This document shows, one piece after another, positions 16,343 through 24,347 of a stretch of DNA of 64,000 nt (positions are counted from its first letter, which is position 1; every line of letters begins with the position of its first letter). The DNA comes from Streptomyces sp. HPF1205 (GTDB lineage Bacteria; Actinomycetota; Actinomycetes; Streptomycetales; Streptomycetaceae). Both the position numbers and the translations under genes were made by a program. Location of the stretch: NCBI RefSeq assembly GCF_020400825.1, contig NZ_JAINVH010000012.1, positions 124,001 to 188,000 of the forward strand. The letters run 5' to 3'. The notes beneath the pieces were generated by a model that saw only the letters and a program-made list of their open reading frames with translations, ran no database searches and was not told the DNA's origin.

Positions 16343-17248
16343 CTACGCGGGCAGCCCGTGCCCCGAGGTCCGGAGCCGCGCCAGGGGGTACGGAGCCGCG
16401 CCAAGAAGTCCGGAGCATGCCGGGAAGTCCGCGGCGCTGCTGGCCTCGGCCCACTTCCTGGTCTCGGCGGAGCGGGCCTCGCCCGCTTCCAGGGCCATGG
16501 CCACGGCCTGGGCGCCGAGCAGGAGCCGGCGCGGCGGGTCGTCGTGGCGGGCGACATCGATCAGGACCCGGGAGGCACGGACGGGGTCCCCGGGCTGCGT
16601 GCCGTCGTTCCGCGCCCGGTAGGTGTTCATGGCGCCGACGGTCTGCTCGTAGTCGGGGCCCACGGCGTGCAGTTCCATCGAGGAGCCCTGCCAGTCCGTG
16701 CGGAAGGCGCCCGGCTCGACGATGACGACCCGGATCCCGAACGGGGCGACCTCGCCCGCCAGGACCTCGGAGAACCCCTCCACGGCGAACTTCGCGCTCT
16801 GGTAGGCACCCATGCCCGGCGTGCCGCCCACCCGGCCGCCGAGCGAGGAGAACTGCAGGAACGTTCCCGAGCGCTGCTCGCGCAGCACCGGCAGGGCGGC
16901 CCGGGTGACGTTGACGACCCCGAAGAAGTTCGTCTCGAACTGGGCGCGGAAGTCGTCCTCCGCCATCTCCTCGATGGGCGCGCTGTTGGCGTAGCCGGCG
17001 TTGTTGACGACCACGTCCAGACCGCCGAAGGCGTCCACCGCGGCCCGTACCGCATTGCGGGCCGCGGCGGCGTCCGTCACGTCCAGGGCCACCGCGCGCA
17101 CCCGCTCGCCGTAGCGCGAGACGAGGTCGTCGAGCTGCTCCGGGCGGCGCGCGGTCGCCACCAGCCGGTCACCGCTGTCCAGAACCGCTTCCGCCAGGGC
17201 GCGCCCGAAACCCCGGGACGCGCCGGTGATCAACCATGTGCTGGTCAT
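16343..17248 (-). CDS. Short-chain dehydrogenase (paralogue C) with extra C-terminal tail
   Basis: Product of 301 residues with TGASRGFG, NNAGYANS, Ser in QFSSLGG and YQSAK. It is a close paralogue of the SDR at 14381-15199. After the point where the paralogue ends, about 25 residues (from ACSGLLG onward) continue through a short repeated DNA stretch, so the original stop has probably been lost and the tail is recent. The fold should be intact. NADP(H)-dependent oxidoreductase of unknown substrate. Confidence 0.88.
   Translation of the reverse strand: MTSTWLITGASRGFGRALAEAVLDSGDRLVATARRPEQLDDLVSRYGERVRAVALDVTDAAAARNAVRAAVDAFGGLDVVVNNAGYANSAPIEEMAEDDFRAQFETNFFGVVNVTRAALPVLREQRSGTFLQFSSLGGRVGGTPGMGAYQSAKFAVEGFSEVLAGEVAPFGIRVVIVEPGAFRTDWQGSSMELHAVGPDYEQTVGAMNTYRARNDGTQPGDPVRASRVLIDVARHDDPPRRLLLGAQAVAMALEAGEARSAETRKWAEASSAADFPACSGLLGAAPYPLARLRTSGHGLPA
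16371..16410. repeat. Short direct repeat under the C-terminal tail of SDR paralogue C
   Basis: CGGAGCCGCGCCA occurs twice, about 19 bases apart, and related GTCCGGAGC pieces surround it. It codes for the extra tail of paralogue C. Confidence 0.6.
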
Positions 17249-17519
17249 GTGTGTCCTTCGTGTGGAGCGGGGAATGAGCTGAGGTCTCCCACCCTGTCGT
17301 CACGCAGGACCGGCGTCGTCCGTCGATTGACTGCCGCTCACACCCGCGCCGGCCGGCACGCGCGCCCATGTACGTAAGTCACCGCAGGACTCCCGGGCGG
17401 GCGGTTCACCTTCCGACGGCAACGGCCCCAGGCGCGTTCGAAGGGGCCGGTGGACGCGATCCGGCCCCGCCCATGCTGCACGGGCCGCGCGCGCCCCCAC
17501 CGCGCCGCCCGGCCGCGTA

Positions 17520-18878
17520 CTACCGCGTGTGCCCCCGCCGCAGGACGGCGTCGACGCGCCCCGCCACCGACAGCAGCGCCCTGTCGGACCCGCGGCGCCC
17601 GGTCAGCTGCAGGCCGACCGGGGGCGACGGCGCGGTGACCGGGAGGGGCACGGCCACCGACGGCATGCCCGCGGTGGCCGCGGGGGAGGTGTTGCGGATC
17701 AGCGTGAAGAAGGTGGGCACCTCACGGCCGTTCAGCGGCAGCGTCTGCTCGTGCCGGTGCAGCGGCCGCGCGACCACGGGCACCGCGGGGCCGAGGACGG
17801 CGTCCAGGCCGTTCCCGTCGAGGAGATCGTCGAAGGCGGCCTGCATCGCGCGGCGCTCCGCGAGCGCCGCGCGCAGGGCGTCCGGCCCCGTGTACGCCGA
17901 ACCGGTGGGCAGCGCGCCTTCCCTGAGCATGCCCGCGATGCCGGGGTCGGCGGCCGCGTCGAGCACGTCGGACAGGGTGAGACCCGCCCTGTGTTCGTCG
18001 AGGTAGCGGGTGAAAGCGGCGGCGAACTCGCCGAACACGAGCGGGACTCCCACGCGGGCGTCGTACTCGACCAGATGGGCGGTGTCCACGGGGACCCACT
18101 CGGCGCCGTCCGCGGCGAGCCGCTCGACGGCCTCCTGCCAGGCGGCCGCGACCGGGTCGTCCAGATCCTCGGCGAACACATGTCTCGGCATGCCCAGTCG
18201 CAGAGGGCGTCCGGGATCCCGCGCGCTCCCGGTCTCCCCGGTGATCAGGGAGTCGAGCGCCGCGATCCGCTCCAGGGCGCGCGCCAGAAGACCCGGTGTG
18301 TCCCTGGTGACCGACAGAGGCGTGATCCCGGCCGACGGGTACCGTCCGGCAGTGGGCCGCAGGCCGTAGATCCCGCCCAGCGCGGCCGGGATCGTCACCG
18401 AGCCGCCCGTGTCGGTGCCCAGGCCGGCGTCCACCACCCCGGCGGCCACGGCGGCCGCCGTACCACCGCTGCTGCCGCCGGCGAACAGCCCGGGATCGGC
18501 GGCGTTGCCGACCGCGCCGAAGGTGTGGTTGTACGAGGTGGCGCCCAGGGCCAGCTCGTGCATGTTCGTCTTGCCCAGCACGATCGCCCCGGCCGCCCGG
18601 AGGGTCCGGACGACGGGCGCGTCCCGGTCCGGGACGAAGCCTTTGAGTGCCGGGGTGCCCGCGCTGTTGGGCAGTCCCGCGACATGGATGTTGTCCTTGA
18701 CGACCAGGCACCAGCGGTCGCGGCTGCCCCGGGCGTCGTGGCGGGCCGCCTCGTCCAGCGCCCGCCCGCCGTCGAGGGTGATGAACGCGTTGAGGCCCGC
18801 CACCGCGGCGGCGCGGTCGAGGGCCGCCGACACCGCCTCCTGGGCGGGGCGCGGACCGTCTCCTCTCGGCTCCACCAT
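17520..18878 (-). CDS. Amidase-signature family hydrolase
   Basis: Product of 452 residues. The Ser-cisSer-Lys triad of amidase-signature enzymes is visible: Lys in VVKDNIHVAG, the cis-Ser in GGSSGGTAAAV and the nucleophile Ser in GTDTGGSV. Family members hydrolyse amides (for example indoleacetamide, aryl-acylamides) or take part in transamidation; no GatB/GatC neighbours are present, so it is a free amidase. ATG 18878 is used, with GGAG ten bases upstream. It is divergent from a TetR gene, about 260 bases away. Confidence 0.9.
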   Translation of the reverse strand: MVEPRGDGPRPAQEAVSAALDRAAAVAGLNAFITLDGGRALDEAARHDARGSRDRWCLVVKDNIHVAGLPNSAGTPALKGFVPDRDAPVVRTLRAAGAIVLGKTNMHELALGATSYNHTFGAVGNAADPGLFAGGSSGGTAAAVAAGVVDAGLGTDTGGSVTIPAALGGIYGLRPTAGRYPSAGITPLSVTRDTPGLLARALERIAALDSLITGETGSARDPGRPLRLGMPRHVFAEDLDDPVAAAWQEAVERLAADGAEWVPVDTAHLVEYDARVGVPLVFGEFAAAFTRYLDEHRAGLTLSDVLDAAADPGIAGMLREGALPTGSAYTGPDALRAALAERRAMQAAFDDLLDGNGLDAVLGPAVPVVARPLHRHEQTLPLNGREVPTFFTLIRNTSPAATAGMPSVAVPLPVTAPSPPVGLQLTGRRGSDRALLSVAGRVDAVLRRGHTR

Positions 18879-19091
18879 GCGGTGCGGTCTCCTTCTCACT
18901 TGCGCCGGCATACGGCGGCCCGCGCACACGTGTCGGCACGTGCTGCCGACCGTCCGGGCCGTGCGGCGGACGGGCGGGAACCTGCCGGGGCCGAATCGTC
19001 CTGTCATGTTTGCACGCCGGCCGGTCCGGCTCAATCACCCCCCCGGCGGGCACAACCCCGCCGGATATCCGCCGCAGCCTTCGGGGGTCTC

Positions 19092-19107
19092 GTCTACGGC
19101 TGTAGAC
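19092..19107. promoter_or_regulatory. TetR-type operator upstream of the TetR gene
   Basis: GTCTAC-GGCT-GTAGAC, a perfect inverted repeat 33 bases before the TetR start. A near-identical site lies at 20644-20665 before the SDR gene on the other side of this regulator. Confidence 0.6.
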
Positions 19108-19139
19108 TCGCCTGTCGCGGCTCGCTAGACTTTCCCGGC

Positions 19140-19751
19140 ATGCGCAGTGAATCGCCCCGGTCGCCGTCCGATCCCCCCGTGGTCAAGCGGCCGCGCAACG
19201 CGGAGGCGACCCGTGAGGCGATCCTCAGGTCGGCCGTGGAGGCTTTCACGCGTGTCGGCTACGACGCCGCGGGCGTGCGCGACATCGCCCGCGACGCGGG
19301 CGTGACCGCGATGCTGGTCAACCGCTACTTCGGATCCAAGGAACGGCTCTTCGCCGAGTGCGTGGACGTCGCTTTCGCCCCGCGAACCGTCGTCACGGAC
19401 GATCCGGCGACGCTGAGCCGGGACATCGCCAGGTCGCTGGTGGAGCGCACCGGCCCGGAAGCCGACCATCTCAGCCCGTTCCTGCTGATGCTGCGGTCGG
19501 CGCCCAACCCGCGCACCGCCGAGATCGCCCGTGACGGCATCGAGCGGCATGTGCAGCGGGAACTGGCGCAGATGCTCACGGGCGACCAGGCGGGGGAGCG
19601 CTCGGCGCTGGCCCTGTCGGTGATCGCCGGCGTATGGCTGATGCGGAAGGTCCTCGGCACCACCGCACTGGTCGAGGCCGACGCGGACGACCTCGCCCGC
19701 CGCCTGGAGGAGGTCCTGCGTGTGGTGCTGGAGGATCCCGACCGGCCGTGA
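19140..19751 (+). CDS. TetR/AcrR family regulator
   Basis: Product of 203 residues. The N-terminal helix-turn-helix is clear: RNAEATREAILRSAVEAF and VRDIARDAGVTAMLVNRYFGSKERLFAE. The C-terminal region resembles TetR_C domains that sense small hydrophobic ligands. It lies between a divergent amidase gene and a convergent SDR gene (30 bases away). Matching inverted repeats before itself and before that SDR suggest autoregulation and repression of the SDR. No good Shine-Dalgarno site precedes the ATG, so leaderless translation is possible. Confidence 0.9.
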   Translation: MRSESPRSPSDPPVVKRPRNAEATREAILRSAVEAFTRVGYDAAGVRDIARDAGVTAMLVNRYFGSKERLFAECVDVAFAPRTVVTDDPATLSRDIARSLVERTGPEADHLSPFLLMLRSAPNPRTAEIARDGIERHVQRELAQMLTGDQAGERSALALSVIAGVWLMRKVLGTTALVEADADDLARRLEEVLRVVLEDPDRP

Positions 19752-19780
19752 CCGGTCGCCGCGCGGACTCAGGTGCGGGC

Positions 19781-20581
19781 TCAGAAGGCGGAGCGGATGA
19801 GTCCGCCGTCCACGCGGATGGTGGCTCCGCTGACGTACTGTGCGTAGTCGCTGCACAGGTAGGCGACCGCGGCCGCGATTTCGTCGGGCTCGCCGAAACG
19901 CTCCTGGTCGTTGGGGATCAGGGAGTTCACGGCATTGGGCCGGATCTCTTCCCAGGTGTTTCCCCAGCCGCGGGCGGGTCCGATGTTCGTGACGAGTTCC
20001 TTGGTCGCCTCGACGAGAATCGCCCCGGGCGAGACCACGTTCGAGGTGACCCCGGTGCCCTTGAGGTCGCGGGCCAGTGACACGGCGAGGTTGTGCCGGG
20101 CGGCGAGTGTCGCGTTGTACTGCGGGTGGGTGTTCATGGGCTGGGAGGCGAGGCCGCCGCCGATGGTGACGACCCGGCCCCAGCCGCGTTCACGCATCGC
20201 GGGGACGAGGCGCTGGATCATGCGCACGCCGGAGACGACGTTGACGTTGTAGGTGTCCAGCCATTCGTCGGGTCCGGCCTGCGCCCAGGACAGGTGCCGG
20301 TAGAAGCCGGCGTTGTTGACGAGGATGTCGACGGGCCCGTCCGCGGTCGCCGCCCGGGCGACGTTCGCGGCCCCTTCGTCGGTGGACAGGTCGCCCAGCA
20401 CCGTGGTGGCGGTTCCGCCGGCCGTGCGGATGTCGTCGGCCACTTTCTCGGCGCGGTCCTTGTCGCGGCCGTGTACCACGACCGCGGCCCCCTCGGCCGC
20501 CAGCAGTTTCACGGTGGCCTCGCCGAGCCCGGCACTGGAACCCGTGACGAGTGCACGCCTGCCCTTCAGCTTCAGGTCCAT
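19781..20581 (-). CDS. SDR-family protein lacking the usual catalytic Ser and Lys
   Basis: Product of 266 residues with an intact dinucleotide site (TGSSAGLG near residue 13), LVNNAGFY and a C-terminal IRVDGGLIRSAF end typical of FabG-like SDRs. At the active site the sequence is PQYNATLAARHN: Tyr155 is present but the Lys four residues later is Leu159, and the position of the catalytic Ser is Gly142 (TIGGGLA). It may use another mechanism or bind cofactor without classical activity. ATG 20581 follows AAAGGAAG. Its promoter region carries the GTATAC-N4-GTAGAC operator shared with the neighbouring TetR gene. Confidence 0.85.
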   Translation of the reverse strand: MDLKLKGRRALVTGSSAGLGEATVKLLAAEGAAVVVHGRDKDRAEKVADDIRTAGGTATTVLGDLSTDEGAANVARAATADGPVDILVNNAGFYRHLSWAQAGPDEWLDTYNVNVVSGVRMIQRLVPAMRERGWGRVVTIGGGLASQPMNTHPQYNATLAARHNLAVSLARDLKGTGVTSNVVSPGAILVEATKELVTNIGPARGWGNTWEEIRPNAVNSLIPNDQERFGEPDEIAAAVAYLCSDYAQYVSGATIRVDGGLIRSAF

Positions 20582-20643
20582 GTTCCGCTTCCTTTCTCAG
20601 GCTCCCCGCGTCGGTACGACCCGGGGAAGTGTGTCCGTCCCGT

Positions 20644-20665
20644 TAAGTATACACCGGTAGACTTA
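20644..20665. promoter_or_regulatory. TetR-type operator upstream of the SDR gene
   Basis: TAAGTATAC-ACCG-GTAGACTTA: 9-bp arms with one mismatch and a 4-base spacer, 63 bases before the SDR start. The core matches the site at 19092-19107. The remaining bases to 21013 show no supported gene. Confidence 0.6.
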
Positions 20666-21013
20666 TCGCGGTCCGGGCCGGAACGAAGCAGTCCGCGGAC
20701 CGATCCGGCGGCCGGCGTCGCGGACGTGAGGAGTCCGGCGACGCGAGGGCGAGGAATGCTCACGGCACGGACGAGGAGGTGGCCGCCGGTGGCGGCGCAC
20801 GGGCCTGGTGGGCTCGTGCGCGGCGGCCCCGTTCCCGCGGGTGTACGGCCGGCCCGGCGGGGCTGGCCGACAGCCGTCACCGTCACGGAGTTCCTCGCCG
20901 CCGCCACCGGCTGACGGGGCGATGACGGCTTGCCGTACCGTGCCGCGGGGGCCGGGGCATGCGGGACGAAGGGGCGGGCACACGCTTTCTGACGGAACGA
21001 TAAGGAGGCCCGC

Positions 21014-21394
21014 ATGACTGAGCCGGCACCCCGCTTCACGCCGGAGGCGGCGTCGGAGCGTGACAGGGCGGGTGCGGCGGCGGGCGGACGCGCGGGTGTG
21101 CCGCCTTATCGCGCCCAGGCCGTGTGGTCGGACGGGCAGTGGCATCTGGCCGTGGAGAGCTTGAACGACCACCCGGACCGGGGCGAGGTGGACTCGGTCG
21201 TCGTCACCTTGGCGGCGGGGCGACCGGACGGCGGCCGGCCTCCGGCCGAGGTCGACGACAAGCTGCGTGAGTGCGGATTCGACCGGCAGGGGGAGTGGGC
21301 GCGGCACGGCGACGGCTGGTCCGCCCAGTGCGTCCAGTCGGACTCCCGGGCGGCCCCGGCCCCAATCACGCAGCGACGGCGCGGTGCCTCTTGA
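21014..21394 (+). CDS. Small hypothetical protein
   Basis: Product of 126 residues; I do not recognise a family. The start is well supported by TAAGGAGG seven bases before the ATG. The sequence is soluble, with a central beta-rich part (AVWSDGQWHLAVESLNDHP and VDSVVVTLAAG) and a second half with WARHGDGWSAQCV. The end runs into DNA that carries a transposase remnant on the other strand, so the last residues may not be original. No partner gene is adjacent. Confidence 0.6.
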   Translation: MTEPAPRFTPEAASERDRAGAAAGGRAGVPPYRAQAVWSDGQWHLAVESLNDHPDRGEVDSVVVTLAAGRPDGGRPPAEVDDKLRECGFDRQGEWARHGDGWSAQCVQSDSRAAPAPITQRRRGAS

Positions 21395-21450
21395 GGCGGT
21401 CGATCCCGCACTCGACCGCGTGGCGCAGCCGGTGATCGACCGGGTCGAAA
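21366..21450 (-). pseudogene. IS5-family transposase C-terminal remnant
   Basis: The minus strand codes FDPVDHRLRHAVECGIDRLKRHRAVA followed by a stop. RHAVECGINRLKRHRAVA is the well-known C-terminal helix of IS5-family transposases. Only about 27 residues remain, with no terminal repeats visible, so it is a relic of an insertion just upstream of the injection-system cluster. Confidence 0.6.
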
Positions 21451-21451
21451 G

Positions 21452-21841
21452 GTGGCGGCCGGCCGGATCGCGGCGGCCGCCCTGCTCGGACCGTGGTCGA
21501 TCCGGTTCCCATGCCTTGGCACGTACCTGGACGGCGCCCGCACGCCGACACGCATCCATGAGGTGGTCACCGCCGACGTCCGCCGTGCGGCCGGGCTCAT
21601 CGACACCGGCCTGACCTCGTTCGAAGAGGCGCTTCGACCAACTGAGGTGCTCAGCCGCGGACCGCGTGAACGGGGGAGCGCGCGATCCGCCGTACGGCGG
21701 CCTGGTGAGTGCCCGGGGCCGGGGCGCCCGCTGGGGCAACGATGCGGAGGCATGCGTCCCATATGTGGGGAAGGCGCAAATGATGGGGCAGGAACGACGG
21801 ATGAGACCGCAGCATGGGTATCTCCGCCCACAACGGGGTGA
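21452..21841 (+). CDS. Doubtful open frame upstream of the lysin gene
   Basis: A 129-codon frame from GTG 21452. The first 70 residues (LLGPWSIRFPCLGTYLDGAR, then VTADVRRAAGLIDTGLTSFEEAL) look protein-like; the rest is Gly/Arg-rich and not. There is no clear Shine-Dalgarno site and the frame overlaps the start of the next gene, so it may be a remnant. The rest of this 460-base gap is otherwise featureless. Confidence 0.22.
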   Translation: MAAGRIAAAALLGPWSIRFPCLGTYLDGARTPTRIHEVVTADVRRAAGLIDTGLTSFEEALRPTEVLSRGPRERGSARSAVRRPGECPGPGRPLGQRCGGMRPICGEGANDGAGTTDETAAWVSPPTTG

Positions 21842-21861
21842 AGGGGGAGGAGAAGGGGCCG

Positions 21862-23625
21862 GTGAACGCTGTCGGTTACGACGTGTCCGACTACCAGTCG
21901 GGTATTCCGGGGGACGCGCAGTTCGTCTTCATCAAGGCGACCGAAGGGGGGCACACCGAGCAGTCGGGGTATCGGGCCAAGCTTGCGGAGGCCAGGCGGC
22001 GGAAGCTGGTGGTGGGGCACTATCACTTCCTGCACGCGGAGAATCCGGTCGAAGGGGAGATCGAGCACTTCTGCCGGGTCGTGGGGCGGGTTCCGGCCGG
22101 CGAGCTGCTGGCGCTGGACTTCGAGCCCTACGGCCAGCACGTGAGCGATGCGCACGCCACCGCGGTGAAGAACCGGTGGCTGACCGCGGTGGCCCAGCGC
22201 TACCGCGGCTGCCGGGTGGGTCTGTACACCGACAGGGACTACTGGCTGCGGACCGACGACAGCGCCGGCGACTTCCTGTGGATCGCGGACTACGTCCGGG
22301 CCGGAGCGCCGCGGATCAGAGCCGCATGGCGTTTCCACCAGTACACCAGCCGCCCGCTGGACAAGGACGTGTACCACGGTTCACTGGAGGAGCTGCGCGC
22401 CTGGGCCGGTCACACCGGCACTCCGGCACCACGGCCCACTCCGCAGCCGCCCGTCCCGAAGCCCGCTCCGAAGCCCGCGCCCGCTCCCGTCCCGAAGCCG
22501 GCACCCGGGCCCGCGCCCTGGCCGGGACTTCGCCTGGTCACCCGCGAGCAGTGGGGCGCCCGCGCGTGGCGTGAGCCGAACGGCTCGATCCCCTACCACG
22601 GTCCGCGGGCCGGGGTGAAGATCCACTATCTCGGCACCAGGTACTCCTTCGGGGACCACGGCACCTGCGCGGCGTACGTGCGGAAGATCCAGGATTCCCA
22701 CATGGGCCACGACGGCTGGTCCGACATCGGCTACAGCTTCGTGGTGTGCGAGCACGGGTACGTCTTCGAGGGACGCGGCCTGAGCGGGCGCAACAGCGCC
22801 AACGGTGACGTCCCGCTGAACGAGGCCCACTACGCGGTCTGCGCGCTGCTGGGGTCCGAGGGTTCCACGCACCCCACGTCCGACCAGCTCAACGGCCTGC
22901 GTGACGCGGTCGAGTACTGCCGTGCCGAGGGCCCGGCCGGAGCGGAGATCAAGGGGCACAGGGACGGCTACGCCACCGACTGCCCCGGCCCGGTGCTCTA
23001 CGCCTGGGTGCGCGCGGGCGCTCCGCGTCCGGCGGGCCCGCAGAACCCCCGCACCGGTCCCGTACCCTCCCCGGCCCCCACGGGCGGCGGCCACAGCACG
23101 ATCGGCGGTCTCCGCTACGGGGACGGCGCGCACGGCCCACACGTCACAGCGGTCGGCCAGGCACTGGTGGCCGCCGGGTTCGGGAAGCACTACGCCAAGG
23201 GGCCAGGACCGGACTGGGGCCAGGCCGACACTCTCAACTACGCCGATTTCCAGCGCAGCCTGGGGTACAAGGGCACCGACGCCGACGGCGTCCCCGGAGA
23301 GACGTCCCTGCGCCGGCTCTTCGGCGGCGCGATCCCGCTGGCGGCCGTCGCCCATGCGGACCTGGTCGCCGCCGCCCGCCACGACCCCGGCGGGCAGGGG
23401 AAGCCGAAGAGCCATCCCGACCCCGTGTTCACGGTGGAGCTCGCCCTGGTCGCCGAGGGCCTGCTGGAGCGGCAGCGGGCCGACGGCTCGTTCGGCACGA
23501 AGACCATCACGGCCTACGCCGCACTGCAGCGGCGCTACGGCTACACCGGGCAGATGGCCGACGGCATCCCGGGGAACGAGTCGCTGACCCGGCTCGGTCG
23601 CGCCCACGGGTTCACCGTCACCTGA
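21862..23625 (+). CDS. Bifunctional endolysin-like protein: GH25 muramidase plus amidase plus two peptidoglycan-binding repeats
   Basis: Product of 587 residues without a signal peptide. Residues 1-180 are a GH25 lysozyme (GYDVSDYQ with Asp7, LALDFEPYG with Asp86 and Glu88). A Pro/Lys/Ala linker (186-221) follows. Residues 222-385 are an Amidase_2/PGRP amidase with zinc ligands His255, His366 and Cys374 (KGHRDGYATDCPG). Two peptidoglycan-binding-type repeats end the protein (GYKGTDADGVPG and GYTGQMADGIPG). It can cut both the glycan and the peptide link. GTG 21862 is chosen for the strong GGAGGAGAAGGGG upstream; an in-frame ATG at 21814 is possible. It is followed by a holin-like gene and the injection-system operon. 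Confidence 0.9.
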   Translation: MNAVGYDVSDYQSGIPGDAQFVFIKATEGGHTEQSGYRAKLAEARRRKLVVGHYHFLHAENPVEGEIEHFCRVVGRVPAGELLALDFEPYGQHVSDAHATAVKNRWLTAVAQRYRGCRVGLYTDRDYWLRTDDSAGDFLWIADYVRAGAPRIRAAWRFHQYTSRPLDKDVYHGSLEELRAWAGHTGTPAPRPTPQPPVPKPAPKPAPAPVPKPAPGPAPWPGLRLVTREQWGARAWREPNGSIPYHGPRAGVKIHYLGTRYSFGDHGTCAAYVRKIQDSHMGHDGWSDIGYSFVVCEHGYVFEGRGLSGRNSANGDVPLNEAHYAVCALLGSEGSTHPTSDQLNGLRDAVEYCRAEGPAGAEIKGHRDGYATDCPGPVLYAWVRAGAPRPAGPQNPRTGPVPSPAPTGGGHSTIGGLRYGDGAHGPHVTAVGQALVAAGFGKHYAKGPGPDWGQADTLNYADFQRSLGYKGTDADGVPGETSLRRLFGGAIPLAAVAHADLVAAARHDPGGQGKPKSHPDPVFTVELALVAEGLLERQRADGSFGTKTITAYAALQRRYGYTGQMADGIPGNESLTRLGRAHGFTVT

Positions 23626-23665
23626 CGGCCCGTCACCGTTCGGAGACACACCCCCGGGGGGACCC

Positions 23666-23992
23666 TTGTACACGATCGCACTGTCGTTGTGGCGCACCTG
23701 CGTGCCCTACCTGGTGGCCTTCGCAGGAGTGCAGGCTGCACGGCTCGGACTGCACCTGGACAACGCGACGGCCACCTCGGCGCTCACCACCGGCTTCGGC
23801 ACCGTCTACTACATGGTGTTCCGCTTTCTCGAACACCGCTTCGGCGCGCGGTGGGGGTGGGCGCTCGGCGCCGCCCGGCCGCCTTCGTACCCTTCCGCCC
23901 TCCCGCGGTCGGGGACGGAACCGGGGCCCGGGGCGGGCGATCAGCCGACGGAGCCCGCGGTGGATTATTCGTCACTTCCGGAAGGCGGTTGA
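23666..23992 (+). CDS. Small holin-like membrane protein
   Basis: Product of 108 residues from TTG 23666 with a GGGGGGA Shine-Dalgarno site. The first 60 residues hold one or two hydrophobic helices (IALSLWRTCVPYLVAFAGVQAA and TTGFGTVYYMVFRFLEHRF); the remainder is a Pro/Gly/Ser-rich, acidic, probably cytoplasmic tail. Placement directly after a leaderless lysin and before the phage-tail-like operon suggests it lets the lysin reach the wall or anchors particles to the membrane; this is inference. I see no sequence motif that proves holin function. Confidence 0.65.
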   Translation: MYTIALSLWRTCVPYLVAFAGVQAARLGLHLDNATATSALTTGFGTVYYMVFRFLEHRFGARWGWALGAARPPSYPSALPRSGTEPGPGAGDQPTEPAVDYSSLPEGG

Positions 23993-24347
23993 AGGGTCGG
24001 CAAACTGATAGGTGGATCATCATTCCATATTCTCCACGAATTCCCCACGGCGTGCGTATCGGCGTCGGCGGACATGGTGAAACCAGGCCGGAGGGATAGC
24101 GGCTGCCATGAATGACCGCTCCACCTGACCGGCTTCCGGAATTGGTGCCTTCCGGCCTCTTGACGCCCAATCAAAATGGTGGTGAAACTTGGACGCAGCC
24201 ACCGGACCGGCTCATGTGCCGTGTGCCCAGGGGGGGATGTGGAATCGCTGTGCCGGGGGCACGCGATGGCGATTCCGGTAGCCGTCCGTACGGCATTCCC
24301 CATGACTGCCGGCGCCCCTCGGCGCTGCAGAGGGATAGGAGGGGGAA
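23993..24347 (+). promoter_or_regulatory. Leader region of the contractile injection operon
   Basis: This 355-base gap is visibly richer in A and T than its surroundings, especially 23,990-24,080 (for example ATCATCATTCCATATTCTCC), as expected for a main promoter region. No gene is supported in it. TTGAAG at 23989-23994 is a possible -35 box but I find no well-spaced -10. The sheath gene Shine-Dalgarno site (TAGGAGGGGGA) ends the region. Confidence 0.5.

Noticed and set aside
20758..20914. Short plus-strand frame starting ATG 20758
   Set aside because: No Shine-Dalgarno site, Gly/Arg/Pro-rich translation typical of non-coding high-GC DNA.
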